The translations under genes and the position numbers were made by a program. DNA of 14,433 nt from Treponema sp. (GTDB lineage Bacteria; Spirochaetota; Spirochaetia; Treponematales; Breznakiellaceae), in assembly GCA_020216655.1 (NCBI GenBank), contig JAIWNU010000142.1, positions 1-14,433 on the forward strand, read 5' to 3'. Position 1 is the stretch's first letter, and every line of letters begins with the position of its first letter. The notes beneath the pieces were generated by a model. That model searched no databases and had not been told where the DNA came from. It worked only from the letters and a program-made list of their open reading frames with translations. Of this stretch, positions 7,553 to 14,243 are shown piece by piece.

Positions 7553-7571
7553 GTTGATTTATACAATCAAC
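7553..7571. promoter_or_regulatory. Candidate ROK operator (inverted repeat)
   Basis: GTTGATT-TATAC-AATCAAC: perfect 7-bp arms around a 5-base spacer. The form resembles the AT-rich palindromes bound by NagC/XylR-type ROK repressors. It covers the -35 and spacer of the plus-strand promoter and the expected start point of the minus-strand promoter, so one bound dimer could shut off both. Confidence 0.65.
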
Positions 7572-7582
7572 TATGGTATACT
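7554..7582 (+). promoter_or_regulatory. Promoter for the beta-mannosidase gene
   Basis: TTGATT (7554-7559), 17-bp spacer, TATACT (7577-7582): near-consensus sigma-70 type. Its start point would fall near 7589, giving a leader of about 75 bases to the ATG at 7664. The -35 lies inside the operator palindrome. A second perfect -10, TATAAT at 7625-7630, has no matching -35 and is weaker as a candidate. Confidence 0.6.
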
Positions 7583-7603
7583 CCCAGTATTAGAATCTGT
7601 CAA
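7575..7603 (-). promoter_or_regulatory. Promoter for the ROK repressor/transport operon
   Basis: On the minus strand TTGACA (7603-7598), 17-bp spacer, TATACC (7580-7575). The -10 shares the GGTATACT bases with the opposite promoter, so the two polymerases could not bind together. The start point would lie near 7568, within the operator palindrome, which predicts autoregulation. Confidence 0.58.
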
Positions 7604-7663
7604 GCAAAATTTTTAATTTAAGCGTATAATGCTGCGAGAACCGCAGATAGGGAGGCACTGCAT

Positions 7664-10273
7664 ATGGCACGGATTGATTTATCGGGAACTTGGACTCTGC
7701 ATTTAGAATCTCCGGTACTGGGAAGGGTGAACATTCCCTGCAGCATCCCCGGCGACAGCCACAGTGCCCTCCTTGCCTCGGGCCTCATACCAGACCCTTA
7801 CCAGGGAACGCAGGAACTGGATGTCCAGTTCCTCAACCAGGAAGACATGGTCCTGGAACAGGATTTTACTTTGAGCGAAACAGAGCTCGAACAGGGAACT
7901 CCTTACCTGTTTTTTGAGTCCATTGATACGGTGGCCGAGATATTTCTAAACGAGCAGCGGCTTGGCGAGACAAACAATATGTTCCGCGCCCTCGCGCTCG
8001 ATGCAACGGGACTTCTTAAATCGGGAACAAACCGGCTCACGATCCACTTCCATTCCGCAGAAAAGGCCGCAGCCGAACGGGCACAGTCTCTCCCCTACCC
8101 GATTCCCCACAGCAGCTATCCCGTACAGTCTCCCCACCGCAACCAGATCCGCAAAGTCCAGTGCCACTCTGGCTGGGACTGGGGTCCCTGTCTCATGGTA
8201 TCGGGGCTATACGGAGCCTGCTACCTCGATTTCGCTTCCCCCGGCAGAATCGAAGTTCTTTCGGCAAGAACAATTGCGAAGGACCAGGACCTCTGGGAAA
8301 TCCCAGTTACCGTACACTATTACATTCCGGATAAGTTTCCGGCCTCCAGTCCCGTCGCCAGCACCATACAAAACTACCCCTTAGTCCTCGAAATCAGCCT
8401 CCGGGACCCCAAGGGCAACCTAGTAGCGGAACAGCACCAGGAGTATACCATCCAAGGGCCGGGATTACATCAACTTAAAGCATTCCTTACTATACAGAAC
8501 CCCCAAATCTGGTGGCCCGCCGGTTACGGCGAGCAGCCCCTCTACACCATCGAAGCGGCAGTACATCCGGCTACGGGGGACAGCAAGGCGGTACAAAAAG
8601 CCGCAAAGCGGATCGGTTTCCGCATCCTTACGGTCATTACCGAGGATGACGAAACCGGCCGGTCCATGACGTTCCGAGTGAACGGCCGGGATATTTGGGC
8701 CAAGGGGGCTAACTGGATACCCATGGACGCTTTCCCAAGCAGGCAGACCCCAGAACGGTACCGGCAGCTTCTAACAGACATGGTACAGGCCAACATGAAT
8801 ATGGTCAGAGTCTGGGGCGGCGGCCAGTACGAGCGGGACATCTTTTATGACCTCTGCGATGAACTCGGTATCCTCGTCTGGCAGGATATGATGTTTTCCT
8901 GTTCCACCTATCCGGCAGACCCGGCATTTCTTGAAAATGTCCGCGGCGAAGTCCGCTACCAGGTGCTGCGGCTCAAGGAACACCCCAGCATAGCCCTCTG
9001 GTGCGGCAACAACGAAAACGTGGGAGCCCTCACTTGGTACCCCGAAACACGGGCAAACCGGGACCGGTATATTATCGACTATGACCGGCTCAACGAAGGC
9101 GCCGTGGGCAGCACCATCCGGGCACTCGACCCCGACCGGCCCTGGTGGCCCAGTTCTCCCTCCGCTGGCCCGGACGACTTTTCCGACAACTGGCACTCCG
9201 ACGGCCGGGGGGATATGCACTATTGGAATGTCTGGCACGAGGGCAAACCCTTCGAAGCCTATTACGACGTGACACCCCGTTTCTGCTCCGAATTTGGTTA
9301 CCAGTCCTTCCCCTCGGAGGAAACCGTCGCAACCTACTGCAGCGAAGACCAGAGAAATCTGACATCCCCGGTCATGGAACATCACCAAAAAAATCCTCGG
9401 GGAAATTCTATTATTATAGAAAATTTCTCCCGCTATTTCCGCTTTCCCGAAGGCTTTGCCAACATGCTCTATCTGAGCCAGGTCCAGCAGGCCCTGGCCA
9501 TTAAAACCGCTGTGGAATACTGGCGCAGCCACCGGCCCATCTGCATGGGAGCCCTGTACTGGCAGCTCAACGACCTCTGGCCCGTCGCGTCCTGGTCATC
9601 CATAGAATATGGCGGCAAATGGAAACTCCTGCATTACGCAGCCCGGCATTTTTTTGCCCCCATCGCCCTCGTTTCCTTCGTAAAGGATGGCATCATCCAG
9701 GTGCACCTCATCAACGACACAGACCGCATGCTCTCTGGCCGCGTGACCATCGCATTTATCGATTTTTCAGGCCTCACCATTCAAGAATTAACCGTGCCGA
9801 TACAAGATGAAGGAGAGGGAGCCCGCCAGGTGTGGAGCCTCCCCCTTAAGGACCTAGCCGTTCCTCCCAATCAGGTCTTTTTACAGGGAACGCTTCATAT
9901 TGATGAACTCCCGCGGGATTCCTGCGCCAGGGATCCCCATGAACCGGACAAGAGCCTTAAAACTACAAGCTTTCTAGTCCCGCCCAAACAGTGCAGCCTG
10001 GAAACCCCAACCATTCAGAGCCACCTCTTTACGGCAAAAAATTACAAAGGAGAAACAGAACTGGTTCTCCAGCTTTCCACAGACCGCCCGGCCTTTTATG
10101 TGGCCATAGATATTCCGGGCCTTAAGGGCCATTGGGAAAACAACATGATGACCCTGCTCCCGGGGAACCTCTATTCCATCAGTTTTGTGCCACAAAAGGA
10201 CCAGCCGCTCCCGCCTCTGGATTATTGCCAAAAGAACCTACGCATCCGGCACCTGCGGGAGACATATAAATGA
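7664..10273 (+). CDS. Beta-mannosidase (GH2), cytoplasmic
   Basis: Exo-glycosidase removing non-reducing beta-D-mannose from mannobiose and manno- or glucomanno-oligosaccharides. The 869 residues are normal for bacterial GH2 beta-mannosidases. Order: N-terminal sugar-binding-like domain (1-180), ending in CHSGWDWGPCL (167-177), a beta-mannosidase signature; an immunoglobulin-like domain (about 195-320); the TIM barrel (about 335-660); then C-terminal beta domains. In the barrel WCGNNE (446-451) carries the acid/base Glu451. FCSEFGYQSFPS (540-551) carries the nucleophile Glu543. GALYWQLNDLWP (629-640) is the conserved substrate-side strand. No signal peptide, so it acts on imported sugar. The ATG has GGGAGG eight bases before it. 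It is transcribed away from the ROK repressor and shares its regulatory region, which ties it to the importer and the phosphorylase. Its codon use matches the neighbouring GC-richer genes. Confidence 0.92.
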   Translation: MARIDLSGTWTLHLESPVLGRVNIPCSIPGDSHSALLASGLIPDPYQGTQELDVQFLNQEDMVLEQDFTLSETELEQGTPYLFFESIDTVAEIFLNEQRLGETNNMFRALALDATGLLKSGTNRLTIHFHSAEKAAAERAQSLPYPIPHSSYPVQSPHRNQIRKVQCHSGWDWGPCLMVSGLYGACYLDFASPGRIEVLSARTIAKDQDLWEIPVTVHYYIPDKFPASSPVASTIQNYPLVLEISLRDPKGNLVAEQHQEYTIQGPGLHQLKAFLTIQNPQIWWPAGYGEQPLYTIEAAVHPATGDSKAVQKAAKRIGFRILTVITEDDETGRSMTFRVNGRDIWAKGANWIPMDAFPSRQTPERYRQLLTDMVQANMNMVRVWGGGQYERDIFYDLCDELGILVWQDMMFSCSTYPADPAFLENVRGEVRYQVLRLKEHPSIALWCGNNENVGALTWYPETRANRDRYIIDYDRLNEGAVGSTIRALDPDRPWWPSSPSAGPDDFSDNWHSDGRGDMHYWNVWHEGKPFEAYYDVTPRFCSEFGYQSFPSEETVATYCSEDQRNLTSPVMEHHQKNPRGNSIIIENFSRYFRFPEGFANMLYLSQVQQALAIKTAVEYWRSHRPICMGALYWQLNDLWPVASWSSIEYGGKWKLLHYAARHFFAPIALVSFVKDGIIQVHLINDTDRMLSGRVTIAFIDFSGLTIQELTVPIQDEGEGARQVWSLPLKDLAVPPNQVFLQGTLHIDELPRDSCARDPHEPDKSLKTTSFLVPPKQCSLETPTIQSHLFTAKNYKGETELVLQLSTDRPAFYVAIDIPGLKGHWENNMMTLLPGNLYSISFVPQKDQPLPPLDYCQKNLRIRHLRETYK

Positions 10274-10280
10274 GGGAAAA

Positions 10281-10307
10281 GCCATTTCACCTACTTTTGA
10301 AATTGGC
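10281..10307 (+). terminator. Weak stem-loop after the beta-mannosidase gene
   Basis: GCCATTTCA can pair with TGAAATTGGC with one bulged A, loop CCTACTTT, starting 8 bases after the stop codon. No T-run follows, so it may be a processing or stabilising hairpin rather than an intrinsic terminator. Confidence 0.3.
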
Positions 10308-10308
10308 T

Positions 10309-10387
10309 CAATAATATAGAATTCTTATTGTAATACCCTCATTCATGAACTATATTTTAGTTAATAATGGTTCATTGGGAGGTTCAT
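10309..10387 (+). promoter_or_regulatory. AT-rich control region of the toxin-antitoxin pair
   Basis: Several inverted repeats precede the antitoxin gene: CAATAA (10309-10314) with TTATTG (10325-10330); AACTA-TATTT-TAGTT (10348-10362); ATGAAC (10345-10350) with GTTCAT (10370-10375). GGTTCATT is then repeated directly at 10369-10376 and 10381-10388, ending at the ATG. Ribbon-helix-helix antitoxins usually repress their own operon through such repeats; that role is inferred. The exact promoter could not be fixed. Confidence 0.4.
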
Positions 10388-10388
10388 T

Positions 10389-10640
10389 ATGAAATCCATC
10401 ACTATACATGGCATAGATGCTGAACTTGAACAAAAAATTACAGAAATTGCCAATGAAACCGGATATAGCCAGAACAGAACAATAAAATACATTCTTCAGA
10501 AAACATTAAAAACCGACAAAAAAGTATTTAAAAGGGATTCCTTTTTGGACCTATTCGGAACATGGTCAGATGAAGAAAAAAAGGATTTTGAAACCCGAAT
10601 CAGCGATTTCGAAACCATTCAAACATCGGATTGGAAGTAA
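10389..10640 (+). CDS. Type II antitoxin, ribbon-helix-helix (CopG/VapB-like)
   Basis: Small protein of 83 residues, expected to neutralise the PIN toxin encoded directly after it and to repress the operon. Residues 1-40 (MKSITIHGIDAELEQKITEIANETGYSQNRTIKYILQKTL) have the ribbon-helix-helix layout: a short beta-strand ITIHGI, helix A, the turn TGYSQN and helix B. The acidic C-terminal part (FLDLFGTWSDEEKKDFETR...) would wrap the toxin. GGGAGG lies seven bases before the ATG. The stop codon touches the TTG start of the toxin gene. The gene is markedly AT-rich, unlike the sugar genes to its left. Confidence 0.82.
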   Translation: MKSITIHGIDAELEQKITEIANETGYSQNRTIKYILQKTLKTDKKVFKRDSFLDLFGTWSDEEKKDFETRISDFETIQTSDWK

Positions 10641-11039
10641 TTGAAAAAAATATTACTCGACACAAATGCATATAGCGCATTCATGGCAGGCAACACACAA
10701 GTTTTAGAATATATCATAGAAGCAGAAGAAATATACTTGTCCACCGTAGTAATCGGCGAATTGTTTGCCGGTTTTTATGGTGGACGGAATTATGAAAAAA
10801 ATTATGCAGAATTAAAACGCTTTTTAAGCAAAGAAGGAATAAAAATTATAAATGTATCATTAGAGACCGCTGAAATTTTTGGGGAGCTTAAAAACTCTTT
10901 AAGCAAAAAAGGTAAAATGCTTCCCATAAATGATATCTGGATCGCCGCCCATACAATAGAAACAGGTTCAAAACTTATTACCTTCGATACTCATTTTAAG
11001 CAGATTGAAGGATTGCGAATTTGGGATAATCTTGCATAA
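10641..11039 (+). CDS. vapC: PIN-domain toxin ribonuclease (VapC-like)
   Basis: A 132-residue PIN-domain protein, presumed metal-dependent endoribonuclease of a VapBC-type pair. The acidic active-site set is complete: Asp7 in LLDTNAYSAF, Glu40 in VVIGELFAG, Asp98 in PINDIWIAAHTIE and Asp116 in LITFDTHFKQIEGLRI. The start is TTG immediately after the antitoxin stop, with GGAAG just upstream, so translation is coupled. The C-terminus is normal for the family, so the toxin looks active. It is AT-rich like the antitoxin, and the pair sits between unrelated core genes. It converges on the RlmE gene with only 11 bases between them and no visible terminator. The target RNA cannot be told. Confidence 0.88.
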   Translation: MKKILLDTNAYSAFMAGNTQVLEYIIEAEEIYLSTVVIGELFAGFYGGRNYEKNYAELKRFLSKEGIKIINVSLETAEIFGELKNSLSKKGKMLPINDIWIAAHTIETGSKLITFDTHFKQIEGLRIWDNLA

Positions 11040-11050
11040 TACTACCCCTC

Positions 11051-11671
11051 TCACTTTTTCCCCAGCCCAAGGTAGTAGGTCTCAAAGGACTCGGAACGGC
11101 AGGCCTCGGGCTTAAAGCTCCGGGCCGTGGTAAAGAGACTCCTGAGCCGTTTGAGCACCTCGGCAGTGTCCCCACCCTGGAAAACCTTAACCACCAGGTT
11201 CCCCCCAGCAACGAGGGCAGCCTCGGCGTAAGCAACCACTTCCTCCACCAGTGCCAGGGACCGCAGGGTATCCACCGCACGGTTCCCCGTCGTGGCCGGG
11301 GCTACATCGCTCATCACCAGATGATAGGGCCCCCGCTCAAGAAGCTGGGACCGCACCGACGCATCGGTAATGTCCCCCTGGATAAAAAAGAAATTGGAGG
11401 CGTCAAAGAGCCCCTTATCATATACCCGGGACAGGGGAGAGAGGTCCACCGAAACAAGGGAGCCAGAACCGCCCATACGGCGCAGCGCATAGAGGCTCCA
11501 GCTTCCCGGAGCAGCCCCGACATCCAGGACCTTAAAACCCGCGCCCTTCACCGCTCCCTTAAAAAGGCCAAATTTTTCATCCATTTCTTTAAGCTTATAT
11601 ACCGAACGGGCTGGGTAGCCCTCTTTTTGCGCCTTGAGTGACCAATAATCCAAGGTGTCATAGGAACCCAT
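11051..11671 (-). CDS. rlmE: 23S rRNA 2'-O-ribose methyltransferase RlmE (FtsJ/RrmJ)
   Basis: S-adenosylmethionine-dependent enzyme that methylates the 2'-hydroxyl of a uridine in the 23S rRNA A-loop (U2552 in E. coli). The 206-residue length fits. YPARSVYKLKEMDEKF opens the fold. VLDVGAAPGSWS is the AdoMet-binding motif I. The catalytic K-D-K-E tetrad is visible as Lys26 (VYKLKE), Asp122 (SDVAP), Lys162 (LVVKVFQG) and Glu197 (ESFETYYL). ATG at 11671 is chosen because GGAG lies seven bases upstream; an upstream in-frame TTG at 11686 would add five residues with poorer support. It is divergent from the prenyl synthase gene, with 66 bases between starts. A distant family member acting on another RNA is possible but less likely. 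Confidence 0.88.
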   Translation of the reverse strand: MGSYDTLDYWSLKAQKEGYPARSVYKLKEMDEKFGLFKGAVKGAGFKVLDVGAAPGSWSLYALRRMGGSGSLVSVDLSPLSRVYDKGLFDASNFFFIQGDITDASVRSQLLERGPYHLVMSDVAPATTGNRAVDTLRSLALVEEVVAYAEAALVAGGNLVVKVFQGGDTAEVLKRLRSLFTTARSFKPEACRSESFETYYLGLGKK

Positions 11672-11737
11672 CGTGTTACTCCACAAATTACCCCGCCCCT
11701 ACTTCCATACTCACGGCGGATAGATTACAGTACAAGT

Positions 11738-12865
11738 ATGGATACATACTATAACGAGAGACTCGAAAAAATAGAAGCGGTACTCAACCAGAGCCTGCCC
11801 CAAACACCGGACGAAACATGGGTCCGTATGACCTTTGCGGACCTTCCAGCCATTCCAGAAACCAGCCTGGTACAGGAACTTACCGCCCCCGGCCGGGACC
11901 TTTTAGACCGGGGCGGTAAACGCTGGCGGCCCCTCCTTATGGACCTTACCTGCCAGACCCTGGGCGGCGGCGACTCAGCCCTGGACCTGGTGCCCCTTGT
12001 GGAATTTCCCCACAACGGGAGCCTTATCCACGACGACATAGAAGACAGCTCCGATGAACGGCGGGGAAAACCGGCCATCCACATTTTGTACGGCCTGGAC
12101 CGGGGCCTTAATGCGGGCAGCTTCCTTTATTTTACGGGCCTTACCTCGCTCCAAAACTGGAACGCCCCTGCGGAACGAAAAAACCAAATCTATCAATGCT
12201 GGGGCCTCCATTTGAGGCGCATCCACCTAGGCCAGGCCATGGACATTGCCTGGCACCGGAACTTTTCATCCCTGCCATCCCTGGATGAATACGACCTCAT
12301 GTGCCGCATGAAAACCGGCGTCCTCGCCCGGCTCGCCATAGAACTGGGGGTATACACCGCGGGTCTTAAGCACGATATCAGGAAGGGCCTACAGATTGAT
12401 GAATACCTCTCCGAACCGGCGCCGGAGCTCGCACGGCGGCTCCAGGAAGAGGGCCGTCTTGCAGAAAAGCTAGGCCTTGCCGCGGAAAACCTCGGCGTAG
12501 GCTTCCAGATATTGGACGACGTAAAAAACCTTACCACGGGGAATCCGGGCAAAAAACGGGGCGACGATATTGTGGAAGGTAAAAAGAGTCTCCCGGTTAT
12601 CCTTTTCCTGAATCAAAACCCAAACCGCCTCGAATTTGTTAAGCGCTGTTTTTCTGCGGCCCGGGCCCAGGGAACAAGTGCCAAGGAAGTGGAAGAACTC
12701 ATCGGGGAACTGGACCAGGCGGGAGTTATCGCTGAGGCGCGCCAACGAGGTATGGAGCTCATCGAACAGGCCATGCAGATCCTGGAAACCGAAGCTTTCA
12801 TGAGCTACCCCATTAATGCCGAGGCCCACCGGCAGCTTCTTAATTTCGTAGCCCTGCTCGGCTGA
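11738..12865 (+). CDS. Polyprenyl (geranylgeranyl/farnesyl-type) diphosphate synthase
   Basis: Trans-prenyltransferase that adds isopentenyl diphosphate to an allylic diphosphate. The 375 residues are a little longer than the usual 300-350. GGKRWRP (59-65) binds the isopentenyl diphosphate. HDDIEDSSDERRGKP (98-112) contains the first aspartate-rich motif DDxxD. GQAMDI and the KTG of MKTGVLARLAIELG are conserved family positions. The second aspartate-rich motif is atypical: FQILDDVKNLT (256-266) ends in Asn instead of the third Asp. The following GKKRGDDIVEGKKSLPVI is standard. Product chain length cannot be settled. The residues around the first motif (EFPHNGSLIHDD) are small-to-medium, and 211-240 holds an extra charged segment. 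It is followed after 20 bases by the DUF151-UVR gene on the same strand. No strong promoter or ribosome site is evident before the ATG. Confidence 0.85.
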   Translation: MDTYYNERLEKIEAVLNQSLPQTPDETWVRMTFADLPAIPETSLVQELTAPGRDLLDRGGKRWRPLLMDLTCQTLGGGDSALDLVPLVEFPHNGSLIHDDIEDSSDERRGKPAIHILYGLDRGLNAGSFLYFTGLTSLQNWNAPAERKNQIYQCWGLHLRRIHLGQAMDIAWHRNFSSLPSLDEYDLMCRMKTGVLARLAIELGVYTAGLKHDIRKGLQIDEYLSEPAPELARRLQEEGRLAEKLGLAAENLGVGFQILDDVKNLTTGNPGKKRGDDIVEGKKSLPVILFLNQNPNRLEFVKRCFSAARAQGTSAKEVEELIGELDQAGVIAEARQRGMELIEQAMQILETEAFMSYPINAEAHRQLLNFVALLG

Positions 12866-12885
12866 GCAGGAAAGGACGGCTGCAC

Positions 12886-13569
12886 ATGTATACCCTGGTA
12901 CGTGCGGAAATCTGGACCATCGCCCGGACAGATCAGGGCAATGCGGTCCTTATCCGCCCCATCGGCTCGGAAATCGCGGTTCCTATTTTTATCGGTCAAT
13001 TGGAAACCCAATCCATCCTGATTGGTTTCGGGGACGTCACCATCCCCCGGCCCCTGACCCACGACCTTATGATCAGTTTGATTAAGCACCTGGGAGCGGA
13101 GCTCCTGCGGATTGAAATCACCGATTTAAAGGAAGGAACCTTCTATGCGCGGCTTGTCCTCCAGTCCACTCTGATTGACGAGTCGGAGTTTACGCTGGAC
13201 TGCAGGCCATCCGATGCCTTGGCGCTGGCGGTGCGGCTTAAATGCCCCGTGTACATTTCCGAGCAGGTGGTCCAGGAAGCGGGTGTCTCGGTAAACCTTA
13301 TCGTGGACGCCGCCACCGCCAGCGCCGCCGAGGACCTCCAAAACCTGGCCGATGACCAGCAGGAGGGGAATCGGTCACGCAGCGAGGGCATAGAAGACGA
13401 ATTCTTGAGGGAAGGGATGCCACTTTCGCCGCCCCAGTCCGCCCAGGCCCAAAGCAAAGAAGCCCAGCGAAAAGCCCTTAAAGCCGAACTCGACCAGGCC
13501 GTGGCCAACGAAGAATACGAACGGGCCGCAAAACTGCGGGACCTCCTCGCATCCCTCGGGGACGATTAG
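12886..13569 (+). CDS. Bifunctional nuclease-domain protein (DUF151) with C-terminal UVR motif
   Basis: 227 residues. The N-terminal 1-135 region is the DUF151/BFN fold: MYTLVRAEIWTIARTDQG, IAVPIFIGQLETQSI and DCRPSDALALAVRLKCPVYISEQV are its hallmarks. Plant BFN proteins have both RNase and DNase activity, while bacterial members are mostly unstudied. Residues about 140-190 form an acidic, low-complexity linker. Residues 196-223 (KALKAELDQAVANEEYERAAKLRDLL) form a UVR motif, the helical hairpin of UvrB/UvrC also found in McsA-type adaptors. A fusion of this kind is known in several bacterial groups. GAAAGGA precedes the ATG, and the gene is 20 bases after the prenyl synthase stop, so the two are probably co-transcribed. 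Function is inferred: a cytoplasmic nuclease or stress-linked protein. Confidence 0.85.
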   Translation: MYTLVRAEIWTIARTDQGNAVLIRPIGSEIAVPIFIGQLETQSILIGFGDVTIPRPLTHDLMISLIKHLGAELLRIEITDLKEGTFYARLVLQSTLIDESEFTLDCRPSDALALAVRLKCPVYISEQVVQEAGVSVNLIVDAATASAAEDLQNLADDQQEGNRSRSEGIEDEFLREGMPLSPPQSAQAQSKEAQRKALKAELDQAVANEEYERAAKLRDLLASLGDD

Positions 13570-13596
13570 GACATCTTTACGGTTGATTTCCTATAA

Positions 13597-13710
13597 AAAA
13601 CATTTGCTGCTGAAGTTGACATTTCAATATTTGGAATGTGGAAAAACCATGAAAATAATAAATCTGTTGATGAACAAATACGAGAGATGAGAAAGGGGTG
13701 CCAGTTTTGA
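13597..13710 (+). pseudogene. Remnant of a second antitoxin gene (C-terminal part)
   Basis: An open stretch without a start codon in place reads KTFAAEVDISIFGMWKNHEN, then NKSVDEQIREMRKGCQF and a TGA at 13708. The pattern of a short strand, FGMWK, an acidic region, SVDExIRxMRKGxxF and stop is what C-termini of small VapB-type antitoxins look like; GMWK plus RKGxxF is the telling part. The N-terminal DNA-binding half is missing, and a TAA at 13594 closes the frame just upstream. It is interpreted as a decayed antitoxin. It could instead be a chance ORF of 37 codons, but AT content and motif order argue for a relic. Confidence 0.42.
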
Positions 13711-13801
13711 TAATCTATCATCGCGGGCCATGTTTTATGTCCAAGAATATACACTGAGTCATTCAATACCAACAATAGAAATTGTGAAATTCAATCCTTA
13801 A
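13707..13801 (+). pseudogene. Remnant of the partner toxin (PIN-like), frame-disrupted
   Basis: A TTG overlapping the antitoxin TGA starts LIIYH, a typical toxin opening in stop-start overlap, but the frame ends after about 16 codons. In another frame, from 13730, the bases read MFYVQEYTLSHSI followed by TIEIVKFNP and stop. YxxEYxLSHxI resembles a helix of PIN toxins that normally precedes the DALIAAT motif; here that motif is absent. The two pieces together look like an internally deleted toxin gene. Similarity is judged by eye and is weak. Confidence 0.3.
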
Positions 13802-13821
13802 AGACCTTTACATAAAAAAAT

Positions 13822-13863
13822 AAGGAGGAAAACCGGGGGTCTGGGTCACCGATCCTCCTCCTT
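13822..13863. repeat. Inverted repeat AAGGAGGA / TCCTCCTT
   Basis: Perfect 8-bp arms at 13822-13829 and 13856-13863 enclose a 26-base loop rich in G and C. Neither side is followed by a T-run of terminator type. Both strands also present a Shine-Dalgarno-like AGGAGG. On the minus strand it precedes a GTG opening only 13 codons. No function is assigned. Confidence 0.45.
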
Positions 13864-13910
13864 AATGAAAAAGGCTCTATGCAATCCCGTTCTGTTCTAA
13901 ACACTTCCTG

Positions 13911-14183
13911 CCGCCAACGGCGGTGCAAGAGCGCCCAAAACCCGATTGGGTAATTGCCGAAATAGGAGCCTGTAACAGGCTTTTATTCTGACCGCACTTT
14001 AGCACCGCCAAAGCCGTCAGTTAGCTTATTCAAAGAAGGCACTGGAGACCTGACGGACAACCATTTGAATTGCCCGTGGCCCCCAGGCCTATAATTGGTT
14101 GATGAAATGCTAGCTGCATTTTCATAAACCGTTTTGCGAGGCAGCCCTTTCAGGCTGCCCCAGAAGCGGACTTGGCCGCTTCT
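13911..14183. other. Dense cluster of stem-loops, candidate structured RNA or recombination site
   Basis: No credible ORF lies here, yet perfect inverted repeats follow one another: CCGCC/GGCGG (13911-13923); AGCCTG-TAA-CAGGCT (13967-13981), followed by TTTATT; a long-range GGCGGTGC (13919-13926) with GCACCGCC (14002-14009) enclosing the previous one; CCGTCAG (14014-14020) with CTGACGG (14050-14056); CAACCA (14058-14063) with TGGTTG (14096-14101); AAATGC/GCATTT (14105-14121); GGCAGCC-CTTTCA-GGCTGCC (14140-14159); AGAAGCGG-ACTTGG-CCGCTTCT (14162-14183). A T-run at 14221-14226 after CACCAAAC-GTA-GTTGTG could end a plus-strand RNA. I recognise no known RNA family: no RNase P, tmRNA, SRP or group II domain V motif was seen. 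Strand and function unknown. Confidence 0.5.
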
Positions 14184-14243
14184 TTAACACCATTGTTATA
14201 ATGCACCAAACGTAGTTGTGTTTTTTAAGTTTTAAACCAAAAC

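Noticed and set aside
8771..9532. A 253-codon open frame on the minus strand opposite the beta-mannosidase
   Set aside because: It is antisense to the GH2 catalytic barrel, where both catalytic motifs are seen on the plus strand.
10369..10388. Start of a repeat array (GGTTCATT twice)
   Set aside because: Only two copies, directly before the antitoxin ATG; fits an operator or ribosome-site duplication rather than a CRISPR or tandem array.
13566..13775. A 69-codon minus-strand frame after the DUF151 gene
   Set aside because: No ribosome site or motif; the plus-strand toxin-antitoxin relic explains the bases better.
13911..14183. RNase P RNA, tmRNA, SRP RNA or group II intron domain
   Set aside because: None of the conserved core sequences of these RNAs was found on either strand.
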